NCBI GenBank assembly: GCA_024639035.1
Contig: JAHEJE010000024.1
Span: 1-16,159 of the forward strand
Origin: Alphaproteobacteria bacterium
Lineage (GTDB): Bacteria; Pseudomonadota; Alphaproteobacteria; Rhizobiales; Aestuariivirgaceae
Length of the DNA: 16,159 bases
Direction of reading: 5' to 3'
Every line of letters begins with the position of its first letter. The first letter of the stretch is position 1. The notes below the pieces were generated by a model. The model saw nothing but the letters and a program-made list of their open reading frames with translations. It was not told the DNA's origin and ran no database searches. Positions 7,577-14,699 of this stretch are shown one piece after another. The translations under genes were made by a program, and so were the position numbers.

Positions 7577-8072
7577 TGCTGGAGAAATAGGCCGCCAGAC
7601 GAATGCGGATGTCGCGCCCGATTTCGATTGCGGCACGCTCCTGGGCATTGGTCTGGGCCTGAAGATTGGCAGCAGGTGCATCGACCCGATCGTACGACAC
7701 CTGGGAAAACGTCTTGCCGGTATGAACCGGTTTGCCGGTGCCGGTATCGATCAAGGTGAACGAAGCATTGACCTTGTATTGCTGGCGCAAGGGTTCGGTG
7801 TTGACGCTGTCGATCGAGGTGAACTCACTGTCCTGGGCGGTGAACGCGAGCCGGTAGGCATTGCCACCCGATGTGCCGGCCGGCGAAATGCCGGATACAA
7901 TCTCGTTGCGCACGAGTTGACCAAGTCTGGTGTTCTGCTGATCAACGGAGATCGAGGCCAGCAGGAAGGCCACATTGCCGCCGGTTTCAGTGGTGCCGTA
8001 CAGCGGACGGAAATCACAGGCCGCGAGCGCCAATCCGGCAATCGCAATCGATATGGCGGCCATGTTCTTCAT
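7563..8072 (-). CDS. lptE: LPS assembly lipoprotein LptE
   Basis: LptE is the lipoprotein plug of the LptD outer-membrane translocon that inserts lipopolysaccharide. The 169-residue precursor has a signal peptide with lipobox LAAC at residues 16-19, so Cys19 would be lipid-modified. The mature protein starts CDFRPLYG; FRPLYG is the typical start of alphaproteobacterial LptE. The rest is low in recognisable motifs, as usual for this family, and position between leuS and holA supports the call. Aspartate at position +2 of the mature protein is unusual for an outer-membrane lipoprotein, since in E. coli it is an inner-membrane retention signal. The start is three bases after the leuS stop and the end overlaps holA by 14 bases, so the three genes are one transcription unit. 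Confidence 0.88.
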   Translation of the reverse strand: MKNMAAISIAIAGLALAACDFRPLYGTTETGGNVAFLLASISVDQQNTRLGQLVRNEIVSGISPAGTSGGNAYRLAFTAQDSEFTSIDSVNTEPLRQQYKVNASFTLIDTGTGKPVHTGKTFSQVSYDRVDAPAANLQAQTNAQERAAIEIGRDIRIRLAAYFSSNGNN

Positions 8073-8075
8073 CGG

Positions 8076-10676
8076 TCAGTTCGCCACGATGTTTACAATA
8101 CGGTCCGGCACCACAATCACCTTGCGGACACTCTTGTCCGCAACGATGCGCTTTACATTATCCAACTCAAGCGCCAACTGTTCAACCTGTTCTTTTGCCA
8201 GGCCCTTGGCGACGGTCATTTCATCACGGCGCTTGCCGTTGACCTGTATGGCCATGGTAATCTCGTCGTCGACCAGCAAGGCTGCCTCGGGCTCGGGCCA
8301 AGGGGTCTCGGTCAGCAAGGTGCGATGACCCAGGACAACCCAGCATTCCTCGGCCAGGTGAGGCATCATCGGTGCGAACATCTGGACCAATATGGCAGCA
8401 CACTCCCTGATGGCGGCCCGCAGGGCGGCAGATGGACTGGCGGTGCCAGAAGCATCGGACAGGGTGTTGGCCAGCTCATAGATCCTGGCTATGGCCCGAT
8501 TGAACCTCAGGCCCAGGATATCCTCGGTGACGGCATGGAGCGCCTGGTGCGTTGCCTTGCGCAGCGCAAAGGCAGCGGTGTCATCGGCCCCATCGCTCTC
8601 GCCTGCATTCGACAAGGCAACGGCCTGGTGGATCAGCCGCCACAGGCGCTGGGTGAACCGCCAGGCGCCTTCTGCGCCCGCTTCGGTCCATTCAATATCG
8701 CGTTCCGGCGGGGTGTCTGAAAGCATGAACCAGCGCGCCGTGTCGGCGCCGTACTGCGCAATAATCAATTCAGGATCGACGACATTGCTCTTTGACTTCG
8801 ACATCTTTTCCGCCGAGCCGACAGTGAGCGGCTTTCCGGTCGATGTTTCGACCCATCCCGATGCCTCTTGGCTGGCATTGGCCGGCTCAACCCAGGCGCC
8901 TTCCGCCGTGCGGTAGGTTTCGTGGATCACCATGCCCTGGGTGAACAGACTGGAAAACGGTTCGTCGATGGCGATGTGGCCGGTCTTGCGCATGGCGCGC
9001 AGGAAGAACCGCGAATAGAGCAGATGCAGGATGGCGTGTTCTATGCCGCCGATATACTGGTCGACCGGCATCCAGTAGTTTGCAGCGTCCTGGTCGACCG
9101 GGTGATCGGCGTGAGGCGAGCAGAACCGGGCGAAGTACCACGACGAATCGACGAAAGTATCGAAGGTGTCGGTTTCGCGGACGGCGGCAGCGTCACACTT
9201 GGGGCAGGGAACGTGTTTCCAGGTTGGATGACGCACCAGCGGGTTGCCGGGCTCATCGAAGCTGACATCTTCCGGCAGCACCACCGGCAAGTCGGATTTC
9301 GGTACCGGCACGACACCACAGGCCTGGCAATGGATAACCGGAATAGGGCAGCCCCAGTAGCGTTGACGCGAAACACCCCAATCACGCAAACGGAAGTTGA
9401 CCTTGCGCTCGCCGATACCGGCGGATTCCATGCGTGTGGCCACCTCCTCCTTTGCTTCGGCCACCGACAGGCCGTTGAGAAAGTCGGAATTGATCAGGAC
9501 GGTGCTGTCGCCCTCCTTTTCAAGAAACGCCTCGTTGGCAACCTCGAATGTGGTCGGATCGGCATCTGCAGGGGCGACCACGGGCAGGACCGGGAGACCG
9601 TATTTGCGGGCAAAATCGATGTCGCGCTGGTCATGGGCGGGGCAACCGAAGATGGCACCCTCGCCGTAACCCATGAGGACAAAGTTTGCAGCGTAGACCG
9701 GCAAGCGCTCGCCTTTCCGGAACGGATGGCGGGCGTAGATGCCGAGCGGAACGCCTTTCTTTTCAGCCCGCTCGATTGCTTCCTCGCTGGTACCGAGAGC
9801 TGCGCACTCCTTGCGGAACGCGGCGACATCGCCAGAGGTCTCAGCGGCTGTCCGGGCGAGTGGGTGGTCGGCGGAGACGGCACAGAAGCTGGCGCCAAAA
9901 ATCGTATCGTGGCGCGTGGTGTATACCGTCAGCGGGTCATCCTGCAGGTTGCCGTTTTCGTCCTCAAGCGCGAAGGAAAACCGCATGCCCTCGGACCGAC
10001 CGATCCAGTTGTGCTGCATCAGGCGCACTTTTTCGGGCCAGTTGTCGAGGGTCTCCAGCGCGTCCAACAATTCTTGCGAATAATCGGTGATCTTGAGAAA
10101 CCACTGGGCCAATTCGCGCTTTTCGACCAACGCGCCGGAGCGCCAGCCGCGGCCCTCGATAACCTGTTCGTTGGCCAGTACGGTGTGGTCGACCGGATCC
10201 CAGTTGACGGTCGAGACCTTGCGTTCAACCAGGCCCGCTGCGAGAAAATCCAAAAACATGGATTGTTCGTGTCGGTAGTAATCAGGATCGCAGGTGGCGA
10301 TCTCACGGCTCCAGTCGAGGGACAATCCCATGGCCTTGAGCTGATCGCGCATTGCAGCGATATTGTCGTAGGTCCAGCCTTTGGGATGGACGCCGCGCTG
10401 CATGGCCGCGTTCTCCGCCGGCATGCCAAAGGCATCCCAGCCCATCGGATGCAAGACGTTGTAGCCGCAGGCGCGCTTGAATCTGGCCAGCACGTCGCCC
10501 ATGGTATAGTTGCGCACGTGGCCCATGTGAATGCGGCCGGAGGGGTAGGGAAACATCTCCAGCACATAGAATTTCGGCTTGTCGGAAGTGTTGTCGGCGG
10601 CAAAAGAGCCGGCGTCATTCCAGCGCTGCTGCCAGCGTGGCTCGGCGTCGGCGGGGTTGTAGCGTTCGTTGGTCAT
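8076..10676 (-). CDS. leuS: leucyl-tRNA synthetase
   Basis: LeuS charges tRNA-Leu. The protein is 866 residues, full length for a bacterial enzyme. The class I signature HMGH is at residues 50-53 (in YPSGRIHMGHVRNY) and KMSKS is at 624-628. Between them lie the CP1 editing domain (with TTRHDTIFGASFCAVSADHP) and a zinc-binding-like insertion with two CxxC pairs (CQAC and CPKC). GCPIPVIHC and RDWGVSRQRYWG are further family markers. The C-terminus has the anticodon-binding helices and the small tRNA-contact domain ending in VPDRIVNIVAN. I chose the ATG at 10676 because MTNERYNPADAEPRWQQRW is the family N-terminus; the frame stays open upstream to 10934 but that part overlaps yggS and has no homologous character. 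No good ribosome binding site is visible. It is the first gene of leuS-lptE-holA and is divergent from yggS. Confidence 0.98.
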   Translation of the reverse strand: MTNERYNPADAEPRWQQRWNDAGSFAADNTSDKPKFYVLEMFPYPSGRIHMGHVRNYTMGDVLARFKRACGYNVLHPMGWDAFGMPAENAAMQRGVHPKGWTYDNIAAMRDQLKAMGLSLDWSREIATCDPDYYRHEQSMFLDFLAAGLVERKVSTVNWDPVDHTVLANEQVIEGRGWRSGALVEKRELAQWFLKITDYSQELLDALETLDNWPEKVRLMQHNWIGRSEGMRFSFALEDENGNLQDDPLTVYTTRHDTIFGASFCAVSADHPLARTAAETSGDVAAFRKECAALGTSEEAIERAEKKGVPLGIYARHPFRKGERLPVYAANFVLMGYGEGAIFGCPAHDQRDIDFARKYGLPVLPVVAPADADPTTFEVANEAFLEKEGDSTVLINSDFLNGLSVAEAKEEVATRMESAGIGERKVNFRLRDWGVSRQRYWGCPIPVIHCQACGVVPVPKSDLPVVLPEDVSFDEPGNPLVRHPTWKHVPCPKCDAAAVRETDTFDTFVDSSWYFARFCSPHADHPVDQDAANYWMPVDQYIGGIEHAILHLLYSRFFLRAMRKTGHIAIDEPFSSLFTQGMVIHETYRTAEGAWVEPANASQEASGWVETSTGKPLTVGSAEKMSKSKSNVVDPELIIAQYGADTARWFMLSDTPPERDIEWTEAGAEGAWRFTQRLWRLIHQAVALSNAGESDGADDTAAFALRKATHQALHAVTEDILGLRFNRAIARIYELANTLSDASGTASPSAALRAAIRECAAILVQMFAPMMPHLAEECWVVLGHRTLLTETPWPEPEAALLVDDEITMAIQVNGKRRDEMTVAKGLAKEQVEQLALELDNVKRIVADKSVRKVIVVPDRIVNIVAN

Positions 10677-10791
10677 CTTGTATGTGTGAGCGGTGCTTTG
10701 GTCTGTTGTCCCATGCGTGGTGGAGTACCAGCACTTGACCCGACCCGCAAGCACGCATCGGCGTTTCATCGGGCTGCAAAGGAGAACCGGT

Positions 10792-11517
10792 TTGTCCCAC
10801 GGACCACATGATTCAATCATCGCGCAACCGGGCGAAAGCCATTCCGGATTGAGTGTAGTGCGCAGTAAAATGGCCGAGGCGTTGCGCGATGCACGGCGCG
10901 AGCCGGGCGAATGCACGCTGGTCGCGGTCAGCAAGACATTCGATGCCGAGGCAATCGAACCGGTTATCGCAGCTGGCCAGAAGGTGTTCGGAGAAAACCG
11001 GGTTCAGGAAGCCTGTGGCAAGTGGCCGGCGCTGAAAGCGGCGCATCCGGGGATCGAACTGCATCTGATCGGCCCGCTGCAAAGCAACAAGACGCGCGAG
11101 GCAGTGCAGCTTTTCGATGCAATCCAGAGCATCGACCGGGTAAAGATCGCCCGGGCCGTCGCCAAGGAAATGCGGGCGCAAGACAGATCGATAGAACTCT
11201 TCGTACAGGTGAACACCGGAGAGGAGCCGCAAAAGGCCGGTATATTTCCCGGTCAGGCAGACCGCTTCATCGCCCAATGCCGCGATGAGCTTGAATTGCG
11301 AATTGCCGGTCTGATGTGCATCCCGCCGGTTGATGAAGAGCCATCGCTGCATTTTGCGCTGCTTGAAAAGATTGCCAGGCGCAACGGTATTGATGGACTG
11401 AGCATGGGCATGAGCGGAGATTTCGACGTTGCCATCGCATTCGGCGCGACCCATGTCCGTGTCGGCAGCGCCATATTCGGTGCCCGTGACATGAAGATCG
11501 CCAAAGCCAGCTCATAG
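10792..11517 (+). CDS. pyridoxal phosphate homeostasis protein, YggS/PLPBP family
   Basis: This is a PLP-binding protein with an alanine-racemase-like TIM barrel but no known enzyme activity; the family keeps PLP and amino-acid pools balanced. The proposed protein is 241 residues. The PLP lysine is K48 in LVAVSKTF. Other markers are GENRVQEA, LHLIGPLQSNKTRE, FVQVNTGEEPQKAGI, and the phosphate-binding end LSMGMSGDFDVAIAFGATHVRVGSAIFGAR. No ATG is suitable. I chose TTG at 10792 because AAAGGAGA (10778-10785) is a strong ribosome binding site ending six bases before it; TTG 10849, GTG 10858 and ATG 10870 are weaker alternatives and would cut into the conserved first helix. It is divergent from leuS, and its stop overlaps the end of the convergent L,D-transpeptidase gene by six bases. 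Confidence 0.92.
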   Translation: MSHGPHDSIIAQPGESHSGLSVVRSKMAEALRDARREPGECTLVAVSKTFDAEAIEPVIAAGQKVFGENRVQEACGKWPALKAAHPGIELHLIGPLQSNKTREAVQLFDAIQSIDRVKIARAVAKEMRAQDRSIELFVQVNTGEEPQKAGIFPGQADRFIAQCRDELELRIAGLMCIPPVDEEPSLHFALLEKIARRNGIDGLSMGMSGDFDVAIAFGATHVRVGSAIFGARDMKIAKASS

Positions 11518-12051
11518 GTGCACGGTCATAACCGCTGTCATGCCGCAGCGCCGCAACACGGCAAGCATGTGTTCGCGCGCTACAGCGATACAGCCGGCCG
11601 TGGGGCTATAGTCGGCACTGGCCAAATGAAAAAAAATCGCGCTGCCGGCACCTGGGACCACCGGATCATCATTGTGACCGAGCACCACGACAATGTCGTA
11701 AAGCGAATCATCCCGCCACATGCACTCGTGGCTGGCGGCACAGGGCAATCTCACCGGCCGGTTGTAGTGCGGGGAGCCAGGTTCGTCACACCAGCCGTCG
11801 GCGGGATCAATGGCCTCGATGGGCAACCTCGAGTTCAGATCGCCGATCCTGTCTGGGCGATAGAGGACCTTGCGCAACGGCCATGAACCGGCTGGGGTGG
11901 CGCCGTCACCCTCGGTTTTTTCATTGCGAATGCCGGCGCGGCCGAGTGCGCATCGCACCTCAATATCTTGATATGTCAGAGTTCCCTGACACCTCGCCGT
12001 TGTGTGAGCGTACACATTGATGCAATCAATTGGCTGTGTGTTGGTCGTCAT
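11512..12051 (-). CDS. YkuD-family L,D-transpeptidase catalytic domain protein
   Basis: This 179-residue protein is a single L,D-transpeptidase (YkuD) domain. The active-site motif is FFHLASADYSPTAGCIAV, with His142 and nucleophile Cys154; it resembles the COG3786 branch more than the classical SHGC form. Earlier conserved parts are ALGRAGIRNEKTEGDGATPAG (residues 36-54, split here from the substrate-side loop) and VVLGHND (123-128). Such enzymes form 3-3 peptidoglycan crosslinks or attach proteins to peptidoglycan. No signal peptide or membrane segment is visible at the N-terminus (MTTNTQPIDCINVYAH), so export is unclear. The start ATG at 12051 has only a weak AAAG upstream. It is convergent with yggS (six-base overlap) and divergent from the response regulator gene. 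Confidence 0.88.
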   Translation of the reverse strand: MTTNTQPIDCINVYAHTTARCQGTLTYQDIEVRCALGRAGIRNEKTEGDGATPAGSWPLRKVLYRPDRIGDLNSRLPIEAIDPADGWCDEPGSPHYNRPVRLPCAASHECMWRDDSLYDIVVVLGHNDDPVVPGAGSAIFFHLASADYSPTAGCIAVAREHMLAVLRRCGMTAVMTVHL

Positions 12052-12055
12052 GGCT

Positions 12056-12083
12056 TTGAATTATCCGCGTGGTAAACTACATA
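12056..12083 (+). promoter_or_regulatory. candidate promoter for the response regulator gene
   Basis: TTGAAT at 12056-12061 and TACATA at 12078-12083 are separated by 16 bases in the 119-base gap between the divergent transpeptidase and response regulator genes. A transcript would start near 12090, leaving a leader of about 80 bases. The call rests on consensus likeness only. Confidence 0.3.
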
Positions 12084-12170
12084 GTGGCCACTGCGAGAAC
12101 TGCGGGCAGGCATTTGCCAACGCAGCCGAGGATGTTGGTTGCGGATGCAAGATCTGAAGGAAGACCACGT

Positions 12171-12857
12171 ATGAGTGCTGCAAAAAAACTCCTGATCGTC
12201 GATGATGACGATTCCCTGCGTGAACTGCTGGTTGAACAATTCTCGCATCACGATGAATTTCTCATTACCGATGTTGCCAACGCCACCGAGGGTGTCAAGC
12301 ATGTGAAGGCGGAATTGGTCGATCTTGTTGTCCTCGATGTGAACATGCCGGATATGGATGGACGCGAAGCGTGCAAAATCATGCGGCGCAACGGCTTCAA
12401 GGGTCCGGTGATCATGCTGACGGCACAGGACTCTGATTCCGATACCATTTTAGGGCTGGATTCCGGCGCCAACGATTATGTCATCAAACCGTTTCGTTTC
12501 GGCATTCTGCTGGCAAGGATCAGGGCGCATTTGCGCCAGCACGAGCAAAGCGAAGATGCGGTCTTCAAAGTCGGGCCGTACACGTTCAAGCCCAGCGCCA
12601 AGGTCTTAATCCACGATGACGCCCGCAAGGTCAGGCTGACTGAAAAGGAAACTTCGATCCTCAAGTATCTGTATCGCGCCGGCGAAAAAGTGGTTGGCCG
12701 GGATGTGCTGCTGCACGAGGTGTGGGGGTACAATGCCGGTGTGACCACGCACACTCTGGAGACCCACATTTACCGGCTGCGCCAGAAGATCGAGCGCGAT
12801 CCCTCGCATGCTGAGATACTTGTTACAGAAACCGGTGGCTACAAACTGGTGCCATAA
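12171..12857 (+). CDS. OmpR/PhoB-family response regulator transcription factor (CenR/OtpR-like)
   Basis: This two-component response regulator has 228 residues. The receiver domain (1-120) has the acidic pocket VDDDD (10-14), phospho-acceptor D56 in LDVNMPDMDG, T84 in IMLTAQD and K106 in VIKPF. A winged-helix DNA-binding domain follows (about 130-228), with RLTEKETSILKYLYRAG and the recognition region THTLETHIYRLRQKIE, ending in TETGGYKLVP. The ATG at 12171 has GAAGGAAG about eight bases upstream; the frame upstream to 12069 is non-homologous. No histidine kinase is adjacent, so its partner is encoded elsewhere. From memory, the sequence and the cNMP-fold neighbour match CenR of Caulobacter and OtpR of Brucella, which act in envelope homeostasis. 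The family is certain; the orthology is likely but not verified. Confidence 0.93.
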   Translation: MSAAKKLLIVDDDDSLRELLVEQFSHHDEFLITDVANATEGVKHVKAELVDLVVLDVNMPDMDGREACKIMRRNGFKGPVIMLTAQDSDSDTILGLDSGANDYVIKPFRFGILLARIRAHLRQHEQSEDAVFKVGPYTFKPSAKVLIHDDARKVRLTEKETSILKYLYRAGEKVVGRDVLLHEVWGYNAGVTTHTLETHIYRLRQKIERDPSHAEILVTETGGYKLVP

Positions 12858-13026
12858 TCGCGCAAAGGCTGAGCAAAACCCGGTGTTTTTGTCACTGTCT
12901 GCTTGTACTGCCACAGAAAATATGGACGTTAGCTGATCAGATCGGCCGATTGGACTGATTCTTGCTTGCATTCGCTGCAATGAAACAGCCTTGAACGATA
13001 GGCCTGCATCGACCTGAAGGGCTGAA

Positions 13027-13503
13027 ATGGCAGTAAGAAATGACGTTCAGTTATTGCGGAAGGTGCCCCTGTTTGCAGGCGTCGACCCGGCCTACTTGCA
13101 GGTCTTGGCGTTCTCTTCGACCGCGGTGACGGTTTCGTCCGGGCAATACCTGGTGCGCCAGAACGAACCTGGCTCTGCTGCATATCTGATCCTCGATGGT
13201 CAAGCGGAGGCCTACCAGGACGTTGCCGGCAACAATGTCTTGGTGGCAACGCTTGGTCCGGGCGCCTTTGTGTGTGCCAAATCGATGGTGGCCAAACTCA
13301 CCCCCAACATGAGCATCAAGGCGAAAGGCGCCCTGACCGCCATGTGCATTCCGCATGAGCTGTTTGTCAGGGTGTGCAAGGAATTCCCCGACACCGGCAC
13401 GGAGATTCTGAAGGTCTTGTCGAACGATGTCGATATCTCTCTTAGAGAGCTCAAGCGTGTGCAGTCGTTGTTCGACCGGGCGGCGTCATTCTCACAAGTT
13501 TGA
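13027..13503 (+). CDS. cyclic nucleotide-binding-fold protein with degenerate phosphate-binding motif
   Basis: This 158-residue protein is a stand-alone cNMP-binding beta-barrel domain with a C-terminal helical tail. The N-terminus (LLRKVPLFAGVDPAYLQVLAF, residues 9-29) is the usual entry to the domain, followed by VSSGQYLVRQNEPGSAAYLILDGQAEAY (36-63). The phosphate-binding cassette, normally GE near the start and an arginine near the end, is replaced by GPGAFVCAKSMVAKLTPNMSIKAKG (77-101): glutamate and arginine are both missing, so cAMP or cGMP binding is doubtful. There is no DNA-binding domain. The ATG at 13027 has AAGG six bases upstream. It lies 169 bases after the response regulator gene; a like pairing is known to me from Brucella otpR. 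Its 3' end overlaps xthA by 12 bases in convergent orientation. Confidence 0.85.
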   Translation: MAVRNDVQLLRKVPLFAGVDPAYLQVLAFSSTAVTVSSGQYLVRQNEPGSAAYLILDGQAEAYQDVAGNNVLVATLGPGAFVCAKSMVAKLTPNMSIKAKGALTAMCIPHELFVRVCKEFPDTGTEILKVLSNDVDISLRELKRVQSLFDRAASFSQV

Positions 13504-14307
13504 TGACGTTTCGAGCGTGGCAATGACCGGGATATGATCGGATGGACGCTGCCAGCCGCGCGCCTCTCGTACCACCTCGATCCCGGCGCAGGATGCAGCA
13601 AGCTCCGGGTCGAGCCAGATGTGGTCCAACCGCCGGCCCTTGTCAGCGGTTGACCAGTCGCGTGCCCGGTAGCTCCACCATGTGTACAGTTTGCGGTCGT
13701 GCGGGACGTGCTGGCGCATGACATCGATCCAGTTGCCGGTGTTCAGCAGATCGTTCAGTAGGTCAACCTCGAGCGGTGTGTGTGACACCACCTTGAGAAG
13801 TTTCCGGTGAGACCAGACATCGTGCTCCAGAGGGGCGATGTTGAGGTCACCGACGAGGGCTGCCGGCGCCATCCGGCGAGCGCTATTGCGGCGAAACATG
13901 GCGATCATTTCATTAATGAAATCAAGCTTGTGGGCGAACTTTTCGTCGATCGACCGGTCGGGAATTTCACCACCGGCTGGAACGTAGAAATTGTGGATCT
14001 CGAGGGGCAATTCACCTTTGAGCCTGACAGAGACATGCCGGGCATCCTGTTTGCCGCAGAAATCGCGCGTTTTCACTGTCTGAAACGGGATTCTCGAGAC
14101 GATGGCAACGCCGTGATATCCGGATTGGCCACGCTCTGCGATATGCGTGTAGCCAGCCTCGGCAAATGCAGCGGAGGGGAACTGGCCCTGCGGGCATTTC
14201 GTCTCCTGCAGGCACAAAACATCCGGGGCCCAACGGTTCAAAAAATCTACAACGTGACCGGCACGCAAGCGGACCGAATTAATGTTCCAGGTTGCAATCT
14301 TCAGCAT
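13492..14307 (-). CDS. xthA: exodeoxyribonuclease III / AP endonuclease
   Basis: XthA cleaves at abasic sites and degrades duplex DNA 3' to 5' during base-excision repair. The protein is 271 residues, full length. Active-site motifs of the exonuclease III family are all present: WNINSVR (7-13), LQETK with metal ligand E35, GYHGVAI (63-69), NFYVPAGG with Y108, GDLNIAP with D154 and N156, TWWSYR (209-214), RLDHIW with D228, and SDHIP with the general-base pair D257-H258. The ATG at 14307 has AAGG about eight bases upstream. An intrinsic terminator lies 73 bases upstream, so xthA probably has its own promoter instead of depending on lolA transcripts. Its 3' end overlaps the convergent cNMP-fold gene by 12 bases. 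Confidence 0.96.
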   Translation of the reverse strand: MLKIATWNINSVRLRAGHVVDFLNRWAPDVLCLQETKCPQGQFPSAAFAEAGYTHIAERGQSGYHGVAIVSRIPFQTVKTRDFCGKQDARHVSVRLKGELPLEIHNFYVPAGGEIPDRSIDEKFAHKLDFINEMIAMFRRNSARRMAPAALVGDLNIAPLEHDVWSHRKLLKVVSHTPLEVDLLNDLLNTGNWIDVMRQHVPHDRKLYTWWSYRARDWSTADKGRRLDHIWLDPELAASCAGIEVVREARGWQRPSDHIPVIATLETSSNL

Positions 14308-14379
14308 GAAACGGCCTTGGCGGGAGTGAAACGATTAAACTGGCGCCGGACAGCGAGGATCGCAAGCCCACAGGATGCC

Positions 14380-14412
14380 AAAAAAGAACGCCCGGTCGGG
14401 GGCCGGGCGTTC
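14380..14412 (-). terminator. strong intrinsic (Rho-independent) terminator
   Basis: A perfect 10-bp stem (GAACGCCCGG at 14386-14395 with CCGGGCGTTC at 14403-14412) has a 7-base loop. Read on the minus strand it is followed by six T (14385 down to 14380), so it ends minus-strand transcription. It lies about 290 bases after the lolA stop and 73 bases before the xthA start. It is better placed as the end of the small RNA proposed here than as a lolA terminator. Confidence 0.9.
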
Positions 14413-14522
14413 AATGCGCATGTGCGCTTTTAACGCCGGGAGGGGAATCCGGCGTCTACCGCTGCTCGCGGCCTGGGGTTGAGCGGGGGGCATAGGCCGA
14501 CGAAAATGAGCAGCGCGTATTG
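14380..14522 (-). ncRNA. candidate small regulatory RNA with C-rich hairpin loops
   Basis: On the minus strand, a promoter-like pair would start a transcript near 14522 that ends at the terminator at 14380, about 143 nt. It can fold into three strong hairpins. Hairpin 1 has an 8-bp outer stem (14508-14515 with 14460-14467) and a 5-bp inner stem (14494-14498 with 14470-14474); its loop reads ATGCCCCCCGCTCAACCCC. Hairpin 2 has a 7-bp stem (14449-14455 with 14433-14439) and the loop ATTCCCCTC. The terminator hairpin has the loop CCCCCGA. C-rich loops facing G-rich ribosome binding sites are a known feature of several alphaproteobacterial trans-acting small RNAs, including GsrN. I do not recognise it as 6S, SRP RNA, tmRNA or RNase P RNA. 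No convincing short protein is encoded. It fills most of the 392-base gap between xthA and lolA; the rest (14557-14699) shows nothing I can name. Confidence 0.55.
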
Positions 14523-14527
14523 GATCC

Positions 14528-14556
14528 AAGATAGTTATTATCTGGCACCATTGCAA
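14528..14556 (-). promoter_or_regulatory. candidate sigma70-like promoter of the small RNA
   Basis: Read on the minus strand, TTGCAA (14556-14551) as -35 and TATCTT (14533-14528) as -10 are separated by 17 bases. A start near 14522 would give a transcript that runs through all three hairpins to the terminator. Spacing and both boxes are good for an alphaproteobacterial housekeeping promoter. Confidence 0.5.
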
Positions 14557-14699
14557 TGCACGCAGGTGCACTTTTGTGTGAAATTACTGTAATCTTCGGT
14601 GCAGACCGACGGCTTTTTGAGAGGGGTAGAGCCGCAGATTTCTGCCAAAGACAGCGATGGGCTGCGCGCGCTACCGTCGGTGTGGTGTTATCCGGCAGG

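Noticed and set aside
8868..10811. A 647-codon plus-strand open frame, with another of 408 codons at 7494-8720.
   Set aside because: Both are antisense to leuS, lptE and holA, whose protein families are certain. The translations show no domain or recognisable motif, and the frames are open because of codon bias on the opposite strand.
12875..12890. AAAAC-CCGGT-GTTTTT after the response regulator gene as a terminator.
   Set aside because: The stem is only five base pairs and mostly A-T, too weak to support a call.
12858..13026. A promoter for the cNMP-fold gene in the gap after the response regulator.
   Set aside because: TTGTCA at 12889 has no acceptable -10 at 16-18 bases; only a small TTGCA/TGCAA inverted repeat (12966-12980) is visible.
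14456..14551. A 31-codon minus-strand frame starting MVPDNNYLGS in the xthA-lolA gap.
   Set aside because: No ribosome binding site precedes it, and its ATG overlaps the -35 box of the proposed small RNA promoter, so that transcript would lack the start codon.
14335..14571. A 78-codon minus-strand frame over the proposed small RNA.
   Set aside because: It runs through the intrinsic terminator hairpin and has no family likeness; the RNA structures explain this region better.
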